Source: Candidatus Pacearchaeota archaeon (lineage in GTDB: Archaea > Nanobdellota > Nanobdellia > Pacearchaeales > GW2011-AR1). From it: DNA of 15,259 bases. Positions 1 through 7,206 of the stretch are shown one piece after another. Location: positions 1 through 15,259 of the forward strand of contig JAFCES010000023.1 of assembly GCA_017609045.1 (NCBI GenBank), read 5' to 3'. Numbering within the stretch: the stretch's first letter is position 1; each line of letters begins with the position of its first letter. Both the position numbers and the translations under genes were made by a program. Under the pieces are notes generated by a model. The model searched no databases. It was not told the DNA's origin and saw only the letters and a program-made list of their open reading frames with translations.

Positions 1-8
1 TTTTAATT

Positions 9-554
9 ATGGCAAGAAGGTATCCATGGGGAATAAGGAAAGTTGATTTAGGCAGACTATCCCTTGCTAACATACGTTATGTCTTTTATGGTATTCATAA
101 TCTTGCTGTTCCTTTTCTTATGCTTAACTTGGAGAATTCAGATGAAATACTTGCACAATATTTAGCAGCTGGAAAGTTAAAGATTGGAGATAGACACCGG
201 TCAGGAGATATTCCAAGAAACTTTTTTCGACTTGTTAGAATGATGAATAGAGAAGTTTATCATAGCGGAAATTTTAGATTTATGGCATCTCAATGTAAAG
301 GAAAAAGATATAGTGCAAAGAAGGGTAAACAACAAGAAAGGTTGAGAAAATTGAAACCAGAAGTGAGGGATGCTTTTGTAAATTCTTTTTTCCAGCCCTA
401 TAACTATGATTTCCGTGACCCTGGCGGAAAAAGTAAAAGGGTTTATGCTCTTCAAGCTTATCAGCTTATAGAAGGAGAATATCATAGGATGCTGAATTCT
501 GGGAGTAGAAATCTTGAAGATACAGTAGAAGAAAATCAGCAAAAATTATTTTAG
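9..554 (+). CDS. Unknown basic protein (181 aa) ending in QQKLF
   Basis: I do not recognise this family. The protein is soluble and basic, with many Arg and Lys residues through its centre (about residues 86-118) and many aromatic residues. There is no signal peptide or clear membrane segment. The start is the first ATG in the window; the frame is open to the left edge, so a start outside the window cannot be excluded. The C terminus reads NQQKLF, spaced like a minimal PCNA-interacting Q-x-x-L-F, and the downstream FEN1 ends in AQKTLF with the same spacing. That is suggestive only. The stop codon lies just before the TATA box of the FEN1 gene, so FEN1 has its own promoter. A nucleic-acid role would fit the charge and neighbour but is inference. 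Confidence 0.6.
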   Translation: MARRYPWGIRKVDLGRLSLANIRYVFYGIHNLAVPFLMLNLENSDEILAQYLAAGKLKIGDRHRSGDIPRNFFRLVRMMNREVYHSGNFRFMASQCKGKRYSAKKGKQQERLRKLKPEVRDAFVNSFFQPYNYDFRDPGGKSKRVYALQAYQLIEGEYHRMLNSGSRNLEDTVEENQQKLF

Positions 555-558
555 TTAA

Positions 559-567
559 TTTTTTATA
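559..567 (+). promoter_or_regulatory. TATA box for FEN1
   Basis: The sequence TTTTTATAT is centred about 26 bases before the FEN1 ATG at 589. This is the usual archaeal distance from TATA box to transcription start, so the mRNA is probably leaderless. No Shine-Dalgarno sequence is seen before the ATG. Confidence 0.55.
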
Positions 568-588
568 TCTTCTTCTCCTTTTTAGTTT

Positions 589-1614
589 ATGGGTTTGCAG
601 ATAGGTGATATAGTTTCCAGAAAAGCTGTGAGCTTTTCTGAGCTGAAGGGGAAGGTTATTGCGGTAGATGCTTCTAACATTATTTATCAGTTTCTTTCTA
701 CTATCAGACAGAGGGATGGAACTCCTTTGATGGATAAAAAAGGTAGAATAACAAGCCATTTATCAGGACTTTTTTATAGAAACATAAGCTTGTTGAATGA
801 AGGTGTGAAGTTAGTTTATGTTTTTGATGGCAAGCCTCCTGAGATGAAGTTTGGGGAAAAAGAAAGAAGAAAAGAAGTGAAGGAAAAAGCAAGAGAAAAA
901 TATGAAAAAGCAAGAGAAAAAGAGGATGTAGAGGCTATGGGCAGATATGCTAAACAACTAGCAAGATTAACACCAGAAATAGCAGAGGAAAGTAAAGAAT
1001 TGTTGGAAGCGATGGGTATAGGAGTAGTACAGGCCCCTTCTGAAGCTGAAGCGCAGGCTTCATATATGTGCAGGAAAAGGCAGGCTTACGCAGTAGCAAG
1101 CCAGGATTATGATACCTTATTATTCCAAACTCCAAGGCTACTTCAGAATTTAACTCTCGCAAGAAAAAGAAGAACAGTTTCTGGTTGGGTTTATATTTCT
1201 CCAGAGATGATTGAGTTAGAAAGAGTTTTGAATTCTCTGCAGATAAATCAAGACCAGCTAATATGCTTAGGGATTTTGACAGGAACAGATTACAATCCTG
1301 GGGGAGTGAGGGGAATAGGACAGAAAAAAGCTTTAGATATAGTTAAAAAATATAAGTATCCAGTAAAAATCTTTAAAAGTGTTGAAGAGGAAATTAAAAA
1401 ACTTCCAGAAGGAAAACAATTCGACTGGCAAGAGGTTTTTCAGCTTTTTAAAAAACCGAAAGTGAAGGATGTTGAGATGAGATTCCCTAAAATGAACGAA
1501 AAAAAACTGAAAGAGATGTTATTGAAAAGAGAGTTTTCTGAAAGCAGGATAGATTCTGCTTTAGAAAGATTAGGGGAAGCTAAGAAAAAAGCAGCTCAGA
1601 AAACCTTGTTTTAA
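589..1614 (+). CDS. fen: Flap endonuclease 1 (FEN1)
   Basis: This is the structure-specific 5'-flap nuclease that removes RNA-DNA flaps during Okazaki fragment maturation and base excision repair. All expected metal-binding acids are present: D27 (AVDASN), D80 (VFDGKPP), E152 and E154 (SEAEAQ), D173 and D175 (SQDYD) and D234 (GTDYN). The helix-two-turn-helix GIGQKKA lies at 242-248, and residues 90-130 form the charged arch. Length (341 aa) is normal for archaeal FEN1. The C terminus stops at AQKTLF, so the usual PCNA-binding box (Q-x-x-L-x-x-F-F) is cut to Q-x-x-L-F. The gene has its own leaderless-type promoter. The clamp-loader genes lie a few kb away, so replication genes are locally enriched. 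Confidence 0.97.
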   Translation: MGLQIGDIVSRKAVSFSELKGKVIAVDASNIIYQFLSTIRQRDGTPLMDKKGRITSHLSGLFYRNISLLNEGVKLVYVFDGKPPEMKFGEKERRKEVKEKAREKYEKAREKEDVEAMGRYAKQLARLTPEIAEESKELLEAMGIGVVQAPSEAEAQASYMCRKRQAYAVASQDYDTLLFQTPRLLQNLTLARKRRTVSGWVYISPEMIELERVLNSLQINQDQLICLGILTGTDYNPGGVRGIGQKKALDIVKKYKYPVKIFKSVEEEIKKLPEGKQFDWQEVFQLFKKPKVKDVEMRFPKMNEKKLKEMLLKREFSESRIDSALERLGEAKKKAAQKTLF

Positions 1615-1634
1615 TTTTTTGAAATTTTGAAATG

Positions 1635-2246
1635 TTATCTTATGGGGATTTTAATTTCTCTTTCTTCTCTCTTTGGGAAAAGCCATTCTCTAGCCCTTTT
1701 TGAAAATAGTAGAATTATGAATAGAATAATAAGGATCCCTAAAAATAGGCCACTTGCTACAAAATCATGAATCCCCATCATAGGAGAGTCTAATATAGAA
1801 TAAGGAAGATAATCATAAAGGTCTATAATGTTAAGGAAAATATTGATAATAAATAAACCCAAAAAAAGCATGAATCCTCCTGAGCTTATTGCACCCTTTA
1901 TCAACAAAATAACTAAGGCAACGACAATTATGGCGATAGCCCATCCTCCAATTGTTTCTCCGACTAAACCATAAAACTTTACTTTTTGGGAAATGGCAAG
2001 AGCTGCAAATAAGGAGATTACAAGAGAGATGACTACTGCTGCTCCTAAGTTTTCTCTCATACTCTTACTTAAAGCAAAGAAAATTATGGCAAAGAAACCC
2101 ATTAAAATCAAGCCAAACATAAACCATTCATTTTCTAAAATATCTTCTGGGAGGAAGCTATATCCTCTTCTGTAATAACCATTATAAGCTAGAACTAAAC
2201 TTGAAAGTAAAATTATTGCTGTTAATAAAGCTAGTATTTTTTTCAT
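1635..2246 (-). CDS. Small multi-pass membrane protein (203 aa)
   Basis: The family is not recognised. The protein starts with a hydrophobic segment that could be a signal peptide or first membrane helix (residues 3-20). Four or five further membrane segments follow, at about 41-60, 67-86, 98-118, 122-142 and 162-182, and the tail is basic and cytosolic-looking (KRAREWLFPKREERE). I chose the ATG at 2246 over the upstream in-frame ATG at 2342. It gives a typical MKKILALL start and overlaps the upstream gene's stop in an ATGA (2243-2246), whereas the longer start lies deep inside the upstream gene. That overlap implies translational coupling, so the two proteins probably act together. No catalytic motif is visible. 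Confidence 0.75.
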   Translation of the reverse strand: MKKILALLTAIILLSSLVLAYNGYYRRGYSFLPEDILENEWFMFGLILMGFFAIIFFALSKSMRENLGAAVVISLVISLFAALAISQKVKFYGLVGETIGGWAIAIIVVALVILLIKGAISSGGFMLFLGLFIINIFLNIIDLYDYLPYSILDSPMMGIHDFVASGLFLGILIILFIILLFSKRAREWLFPKREEREIKIPIR

Positions 2247-2446
2247 TTTATAGGAGAGTAAGCAGTTCTTTTTCTGAACAATAGGGTTATACCTAACACT
2301 ACTATTACTATTTGATATACTAGTCCTCCAGGCAATATCCACGTAGCTCCTTCAAAAGCCTTTCCTATAGACTCAATTTTCAAGAGGAAAGGTAACGCTC
2401 CGAGTATTATTAAAATCACACCAACAATCTTCTCTTTGAATGTCAT
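2243..2446 (-). CDS. Small two-helix membrane protein (67 aa)
   Basis: This short hydrophobic protein has two likely membrane segments (about residues 8-22 and 38-58), a loop containing GATWILPGG, and a basic C terminus (RKRTAYSPIK). It is the first gene of a two-gene operon, and its TGA overlaps the next gene's ATG. A strong Shine-Dalgarno GGAGG (complement of 2451-2455) lies four bases before the ATG. A TATA box centred near 2487 fits a short leader of about 15 bases. The family is unknown to me. Pairing with the 203-aa membrane protein suggests a small membrane complex, which is inference. Confidence 0.7.
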   Translation of the reverse strand: MTFKEKIVGVILIILGALPFLLKIESIGKAFEGATWILPGGLVYQIVIVVLGITLLFRKRTAYSPIK

Positions 2447-2480
2447 TTTGCCTCCTTTTCTTGTTTTTGAAAGTGAAGAG

Positions 2481-2501
2481 ATATTTATAAATGTTTTTAA
2501 A
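2481..2501. promoter_or_regulatory. Back-to-back TATA boxes, divergent genes
   Basis: ATATTTATAAAT (2481-2492) is almost self-complementary and sits about 26 bases from the expected start of the minus-strand membrane-protein operon. GTTTTTAAATC (2493-2503) is centred about 26 bases before the plus-strand ATG at 2523, giving a leaderless transcript. The same CTTTTTAAATC core occurs before the DsbA-like gene at 5024-5034. Confidence 0.5.
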
Positions 2502-2522
2502 TCGCTCCTGCTTTTAACATAG

Positions 2523-3281
2523 ATGAGAGGTTATGATGTTGTTGGAAGTATCGCTATTTTAAAATTTGATAAAGAGAAGAAAAAAGAGAAAGTAAAAATA
2601 GCTCATAAATTGTTAAATGAAAGGAAAAACATTAAGACGGTTTTAGAGAAAATTGGGAGGGTTAAAGGCAGATTAAGAAAAATTCAGACAAGATATTTAA
2701 CAGGAGAAAAAAATACAGAAACAATACATAAAGAATCTGGCTGTTTGTTCAAGTTAAATATAGAGAAATGTTATTTTTCTCCGAGGTTGTCTGGGGAAAG
2801 ATTAGAGATAGCTAAGAAGATTAAAAGTAAAGAAAAAGTCTTAGTTATGTTTTCTGGTGTAGGGCCTTATTCTGTTGTTATAGGCAAGTTGAGTAAGTGT
2901 AGAAAAGTTGTGAGTGTAGAGTTGAGTAAACAATGTAATAAGTATGCAAGAGAGAATGTGAGGTTGAATAAACTGGAGAATGTTGAGATAATTCAAGGAG
3001 ATGTTAAGAAAATTGTTCCGAAATTAAGAGAGAAGTTTGATGTGATTGTTATGCCAAGACCTCAGTTAAAAGAAATTTTTTTGAAAGAGGCGTTTAAAGT
3101 GAGTAAAAAAGGTACAAGAATTTATTATTATGACTTTGGCAGAGATCTTGGAAAAGTTTTAGAGAAAATTTTCAGGGAAAGCAAAAAGGTGAGAAAAAAA
3201 ATTGAGGTGATGAAGGTAAAAAAGGCTGGAGAGATTGCTCCTTACAAGTATAGATTTAGAATTGATTTTGTTGTTGGTTAG
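2523..3281 (+). CDS. Trm5-like tRNA methyltransferase, short form
   Basis: This class I SAM-dependent methyltransferase resembles Trm5, which makes m1G37 in tRNA and starts the wyosine pathway in archaea. Family-like blocks appear in order: YDVVGSIAILK (4-14), TIHKESG (67-73), YFSPRLSGER (84-93, with the conserved Arg), the SAM loop FSGVGPYS (110-117), the ribose-binding acid in SVELS (131-135), QGD (158-160) and APYKYR (239-244). Two points are odd. The protein is 252 aa, against about 330 for many archaeal Trm5 enzymes, and lacks the N-terminal D1 domain. The usual NLP motif after motif IV reads MPRP (177-180). It could be a minimal Trm5 or a relative with altered specificity. It is not a good Taw2 match at that motif. 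The promoter suggests a leaderless mRNA. Confidence 0.8.
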   Translation: MRGYDVVGSIAILKFDKEKKKEKVKIAHKLLNERKNIKTVLEKIGRVKGRLRKIQTRYLTGEKNTETIHKESGCLFKLNIEKCYFSPRLSGERLEIAKKIKSKEKVLVMFSGVGPYSVVIGKLSKCRKVVSVELSKQCNKYARENVRLNKLENVEIIQGDVKKIVPKLREKFDVIVMPRPQLKEIFLKEAFKVSKKGTRIYYYDFGRDLGKVLEKIFRESKKVRKKIEVMKVKKAGEIAPYKYRFRIDFVVG

Positions 3282-3296
3282 TTTATTTAGTTTGGT

Positions 3297-3602
3297 CTAA
3301 AAAGTGTCTTGATATGAAATTTCTGCTTGTCTATTAAAATATTCTTGTAGCTCTTGCGGAGACCTTCCATATTGTGCGATAAAGGAAACAAGAGCCTCAA
3401 CATTTTTTGCTTTATTAGGAATTAATTGTTCCCGAGGAAAATACTCTTGTTCTACTAGATTATAATATTCCTCTAATTCATCTGGATTTAACTGCTCTTC
3501 TAAAAGGGAAGAAACGTCTGGAATAAATCCAAATCTTTGTTTAAAAATTGCACAAATTCTTTTTTTTACTTCACTTTCTTTGAGTTTTGTATCAAGAGTC
3601 AT
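3297..3602 (-). CDS. Unknown small acidic protein (101 aa)
   Basis: I do not recognise this family. The protein is soluble, rich in Glu and Gln, and probably all helical (EEQLNPDELEEYYNLVEQEY at 35-54 and the stretch 65-95). It has no signal peptide or membrane helix. Its 3' end converges on the Trm5-like gene with 15 bases between stops. A TATA box (CTTTTAAAAC, 3624-3633) is centred 26 bases before the ATG, so it has its own leaderless-type promoter and is not simply a downstream part of the HerA-like gene. That promoter support is the main reason to believe it is real. Confidence 0.6.
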   Translation of the reverse strand: MTLDTKLKESEVKKRICAIFKQRFGFIPDVSSLLEEQLNPDELEEYYNLVEQEYFPREQLIPNKAKNVEALVSFIAQYGRSPQELQEYFNRQAEISYQDTF

Positions 3603-3623
3603 GGTTTGTTATTAGAAAAAGAG

Positions 3624-3633
3624 CTTTTAAAAC
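3624..3633 (-). promoter_or_regulatory. TATA box for the 101-aa gene
   Basis: CTTTTAAAAC, an almost self-complementary TATA-like box, is centred about 26 bases upstream of the ATG at 3602 on the minus strand. It sits in the short gap before the end of the HerA-like gene. Confidence 0.45.
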
Positions 3634-3644
3634 TTTACTTTTTA

Positions 3645-4955
3645 CTAAATTCTTCTCTTAATTTTGACAGCAGTGGGAGCTTCTCCTCCATGCCAGGTGA
3701 GTTTTGGCCTGACCCTCATAGGATATATTCTTTCGGAATTATCATCTAGAATTATAGCGCTTCCTTTCAAGTTAGGAAGGTCATCAAGATATTTTTTTAT
3801 GCTCTCGAAGAGATAGGACTGCATCATTTCGTTTAAAGCTTTAACGTCTGGCATGGCAGTAACTCTGTGGCTTATTACTAAGTCTGCCTGGGTAATAACA
3901 TCTCTATGTAAAGCTCCTGGCTGCTGGGTTGCCATCACAATTGATAGGCCGGGCTGTCTCCCTTCCCTCAATAACTGGATTAAAGAGTCAGTAGCAGCTG
4001 TTTTTCCTTTTTCAGGGAGGAATTCATGAATCTCGTCTATAAAAAGCCAGACAAGAGGCATTTCTCTCTCTTGTTTATAGGAAAGATAATCTAAACCGTG
4101 CTGAACTGCTTGTATCTCTTCTGCTTTTCTTGCCAACATTCTTTGATTGAAAAGTTTTCTTGTTATCAAGCCGATGACTAAGGCTCTTACATTGAAAGCT
4201 CCAACAGAACTATACATAGATAAATCTAATACACTGGTTTTCCCTGCCTGTATGAGCTCAGAGATTTCTGTTGCTTCCTCTCCTTTTTTACAAAAAACCT
4301 GCCAGGTTTCAGCTGCTTCGAACAAAGCTGTTGCTGCTTCTTTAATTTCTTCTGCTGTTTCCTGTTTTTCCAGCTCTTTTATTATATCCTGAATAAAATA
4401 ATCTTCTCTTGTTTCCTTTAGATTTGTAACTGTTCTTTCGATTAAAACAGCTGTCGGCTCTGTTATTTGCAAGTTGAAAGTGATAATCCAGTCTTCTGCT
4501 TTTAGTTCAGAGGGTTTTATTGAAAAGCTGTTGTCTATAGGAAGGCCTCTTTTTTCGTAGTCTGAGAAGAAGCCATAAGGTACAAAAATTTTTACAGGAA
4601 CTTTTTTAGCTTTCATTCCCCATTCTGCTAATAATTCTCTTTCTTTTTCGTTCTCGTACTTCATAGTCCAGAAAATTCCCATTGTATCAAAAATTAAGCT
4701 GGCTATGTTCTTTCTTTCTTCTGAAGGAAGAGAGGTTAATTCTTCTGCTATTACACTTATGGTGTAGGATTTTCCAGATCCACGTTTGCCTGAAACAAGA
4801 ACAACATGACTTCTCGCTATATCCATATATATAGGGTTAGATAAAGAAGTGTATTGGCCCATTTTTACATATCCTTTTCCAAGGAAAATAAGACCTTTTT
4901 TACCAAACCTTTTTTTGTCAGCTTCATCTCTTCCTACAATTATATCATATGGCAT
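3645..4955 (-). CDS. HerA-like/DUF87 ATPase
   Basis: This is a FtsK/HerA-superfamily ATPase, a hexameric DNA-translocating motor. HerA partners the nuclease NurA in archaeal end resection, but many DUF87 relatives have other partners. The Walker A GKRGSGKS is at 56-63. The Walker B LVWLFIDEIHEF is at 301-312, with the acids D307 and E308. ATQQPG (342-347) is a sensor-type Gln motif, and SHR (362-364) fits the arginine finger region. The N-terminal barrel is short, about 50 residues before Walker A. Length (436 aa) suits the smaller DUF87 proteins rather than classical HerA (about 500 aa). No nurA is visible in the window, so a resection role is unproven. A TATA box near 4976-4985 suits a leaderless start at 4955. 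Confidence 0.85.
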   Translation of the reverse strand: MPYDIIVGRDEADKKRFGKKGLIFLGKGYVKMGQYTSLSNPIYMDIARSHVVLVSGKRGSGKSYTISVIAEELTSLPSEERKNIASLIFDTMGIFWTMKYENEKERELLAEWGMKAKKVPVKIFVPYGFFSDYEKRGLPIDNSFSIKPSELKAEDWIITFNLQITEPTAVLIERTVTNLKETREDYFIQDIIKELEKQETAEEIKEAATALFEAAETWQVFCKKGEEATEISELIQAGKTSVLDLSMYSSVGAFNVRALVIGLITRKLFNQRMLARKAEEIQAVQHGLDYLSYKQEREMPLVWLFIDEIHEFLPEKGKTAATDSLIQLLREGRQPGLSIVMATQQPGALHRDVITQADLVISHRVTAMPDVKALNEMMQSYLFESIKKYLDDLPNLKGSAIILDDNSERIYPMRVRPKLTWHGGEAPTAVKIKRRI

Positions 4956-4975
4956 TTTTTAAAAGAGGGATTTTT

Positions 4976-5034
4976 ATTTAATAAACTTTATGTATTAACT
5001 TAACAATAAACTATTTTGCAAAACTTTTTAAATC
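4976..5034. promoter_or_regulatory. Divergent promoters, HerA-like and DsbA-like genes
   Basis: ATTTAATAAA (4976-4985) lies about 26 bases before the minus-strand ATG at 4955. CTTTTTAAATC (5024-5034) lies about 26 bases before the plus-strand ATG at 5054. Both spacings predict leaderless transcripts. The rest of the 98-base gap is AT-rich, with no other feature seen. Confidence 0.5.
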
Positions 5035-5053
5035 CTCTTTTTTTTAAAAAGAG

Positions 5054-6019
5054 ATGGAAGAAGAGCAGGAAATTAAGATTGAGAAAAAAAAGTTAATTAA
5101 TAAACTTAAAGAAAATCCATGGATGATCTCTACTGCTGTGTTTGCTTTAGTTTCTTTGATTTTGCTTATTATGGCTTTAACAGGAGGGATTACTGGGAAA
5201 GTTGTTTCTGAGAGTTCAGCTTCTCAGGGTAGGGAGGTAGAGATTATTTCTATAGACAGAGAAGACCAGCTTTATAAAGTAACTCTTGATATTGGACAAG
5301 GACCTCTTACAGCTTATGTAACTTTGGATGGTAAGTATCTACTCAGCCAACCAATTCCTTTAGATATACCAGAAATTCAGCAACAAGAGCCAGAGATACA
5401 AGAGATACCAAAAACAGACAAGCCAGAAGTTGAACTTTTTGTGATGTCGTTTTGCCCATATGGTACACAATCTGAAAAAGGAATTATCCCTACTATTAAA
5501 ACTTTAGGAGATAGTGTTGATGCTAAAATAAGATTTGTACATTATTTCATGCACGGAGATAAAGAAGAGCAGGAAACTTATAGACAAGTATGTATTAGAG
5601 AAGAGCAGGGAGATAAATTTCTTGCTTATTTAACTTGTTTCTTAGAGGATGGAGATTCTAATAGGTGTTTAAGTAAGGCAAGAATAAATAAATCCAAACT
5701 AAACAGTTGTGTAGATAATAAGGCAGAATATTATTATGCAAAAGATTCTGAGCTAAGTCAGAGTTATGGTGTTCAAGGAAGTCCTACTTTAGTTGTGAAT
5801 GGGATTGTAACGGTTTCTAATGTAAGAAATTGTCCGAGAGGAGGAGAACCCTGTGCAGTTTATCCTAATTTGGGAAGAAGTTCTCAAGCTTACTTAGATA
5901 CAATCTGTCAAGCATTTAATACAGAACCTGAAGAGTGTGAAGAAGAGCTTTCAAGTCAGACTTTTTCTCCTGGTTTTGGATACTCGGAAACCGGAAATCC
6001 AAATACTGCTCAATGTTAA
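5054..6019 (+). CDS. Membrane-anchored DsbA-like thioredoxin-fold protein
   Basis: The protein has a short charged cytosolic N terminus, one membrane helix (about 25-44), a small beta-rich linker domain (60-105), a Pro/Glu-rich spacer (105-125) and an outward-facing thioredoxin fold. The fold starts VELFVMSFCPYGTQ, with the active-site-like Cys at C134, and ends with the cis-Pro loop GSPTLVVNG (242-250). The motif is CPYG, with one Cys rather than CxxC, so a simple dithiol oxidase mechanism is unlikely unless another Cys serves as resolving residue. There are ten cysteines in all (134, 180, 195, 205, 219, 260, 267, 285, 294, 321), which suits an oxidising extracytoplasmic setting with structural disulfides. 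A role in disulfide handling at the cell surface is inferred. The stop directly abuts the converging RFC-L stop. Confidence 0.75.
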   Translation: MEEEQEIKIEKKKLINKLKENPWMISTAVFALVSLILLIMALTGGITGKVVSESSASQGREVEIISIDREDQLYKVTLDIGQGPLTAYVTLDGKYLLSQPIPLDIPEIQQQEPEIQEIPKTDKPEVELFVMSFCPYGTQSEKGIIPTIKTLGDSVDAKIRFVHYFMHGDKEEQETYRQVCIREEQGDKFLAYLTCFLEDGDSNRCLSKARINKSKLNSCVDNKAEYYYAKDSELSQSYGVQGSPTLVVNGIVTVSNVRNCPRGGEPCAVYPNLGRSSQAYLDTICQAFNTEPEECEEELSSQTFSPGFGYSETGNPNTAQC

Positions 6020-7183
6020 TCAACTTTGATTTAAAAACTCAACTTCTTCTTCATCTAATCTTAATTCTTGCTGAACCTGTTCATTTTTTAAAATCTGTCT
6101 AATTAAAGGAAAATCTTTCATTGCTTTTTTTATAGAAATATGGCAATATTTTGCATATTTTTCAGATATGTTTTTCTTTTTCTTTAGCTTTTGATTTATG
6201 AGCCATATTTTCAAAATGCGAGAAGGTTTTTCATAGCTAACAAAGCTTGTTTTTACCTGTTTTTTAGCTGAGGAAACTCCTACTGACATCAGGAAATTCT
6301 GGTAGACAAGAAAACGCCAATGTTGTTGTCTGTGAATTCTTCCTCTGAAAACATCAGCTTTGCTTAAAGCTTCAAAAGCTTTGTAAATTTCTTTTCCATT
6401 GTATTCTAGAGGAATGTTTTTTTCTAACCATAATAAGATTTCATCTAAGTTTAGATTAACTTTATCATATAGCCAGAGAGTTTCATGATTTGGCAGTTGT
6501 TGTAAAATTTGTTTCAAAACTTGAAAAATGCTTTCTTCTTTGTCTCTTTCATGAATATCTTCGTGAGAAGTTTCAGAGCTGATTGTTTGGAGGTCGTTTA
6601 TAGCTGCTCTTACATCTCCTCTTGCTTTTATTGCTAAACTTGTTAACAGGTCTTCTTTCAGGTGGAGGTTTTCTTTTTCTGATAAGTCTTTTAGAATTTC
6701 GAAAATTATCTTATAGTCAAGTTCCTTAAGCTGGATAAGTTCAGCTTTTCTCCTCAAGGCAGAAAACTTCCTATCCCATACATTATTGGAAGTTAAGATA
6801 ATAGGGAATTTTGTTGTTTGTATTAACCTGATAAGTTCAGGCAATCCTCCTCTATCATCTTTTGTTATTCCATCTACCTCATCTATGAGAAGGATTTTTC
6901 CTTTTGAGAAGAGAGATTGTTGCTGAGATGCGCTTCCTATGATGTTCTCTATTTCTTCCCTGTTCCGAAGGTCAGAAGCATTTAATTCAAGGATTTCTGA
7001 GTTAGTTTCCTGAGCAAGACAATGAACAAGGGAGGTTTTCCCGCTTCCTGCTGGCCCGTTTAAAATTACTGCTTTCCTCCTGCTAGGAAAATTTTTAATG
7101 AAAAATTTTAGTTTTTCTACAGCTTCGTCTTGCCCCTTTATCTCATTAAGATTTTTTGGCTTGTATTTTTCAGTAAGAGTCAT
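6020..7183 (-). CDS. rfcL: Replication factor C large subunit
   Basis: This AAA+ subunit of the clamp loader opens and loads PCNA on primed DNA together with RFC-S. The N terminus MTLTEKYKPKNLNEIKGQ is typical. Walker A GPAGSGKT is at 43-50, the Walker B acids LLIDEVD at 98-104 and the sensor-1 region LTSNN at 129-133. The characteristic NASDLRN follows Walker A. As expected for the large subunit, there is no SRC arginine-finger motif. It is short (387 aa) because the C-terminal extension of many archaeal RFC-L proteins, which carries a PCNA-binding box, is missing. It ends EEEVEFLNQS. It lies 23 bases downstream of rfcS on the same strand with a GAGG-type ribosome site, so the two are almost certainly co-transcribed. 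Confidence 0.95.
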   Translation of the reverse strand: MTLTEKYKPKNLNEIKGQDEAVEKLKFFIKNFPSRRKAVILNGPAGSGKTSLVHCLAQETNSEILELNASDLRNREEIENIIGSASQQQSLFSKGKILLIDEVDGITKDDRGGLPELIRLIQTTKFPIILTSNNVWDRKFSALRRKAELIQLKELDYKIIFEILKDLSEKENLHLKEDLLTSLAIKARGDVRAAINDLQTISSETSHEDIHERDKEESIFQVLKQILQQLPNHETLWLYDKVNLNLDEILLWLEKNIPLEYNGKEIYKAFEALSKADVFRGRIHRQQHWRFLVYQNFLMSVGVSSAKKQVKTSFVSYEKPSRILKIWLINQKLKKKKNISEKYAKYCHISIKKAMKDFPLIRQILKNEQVQQELRLDEEEVEFLNQS

Positions 7184-7206
7184 TTTATTTTTCCTCTTTT
7201 CTTATT

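Noticed and set aside
2247..2342. Longer start for the 203-aa membrane protein
   Set aside because: The extra 32 residues are hydrophilic, Ser/Asn-rich and encoded inside the upstream gene, while the ATGA-coupled start gives a normal membrane N terminus.
4147..4392. Plus-strand 81-codon frame inside the HerA-like gene
   Set aside because: It lies fully opposite a well-supported ATPase gene and has no promoter or plausible protein character. Similar opposite-strand frames at 201-542, 466-759, 704-913, 950-1162, 8480-8701, 9293-9481, 9680-9973 and 12241-12456 were dropped for the same reason.
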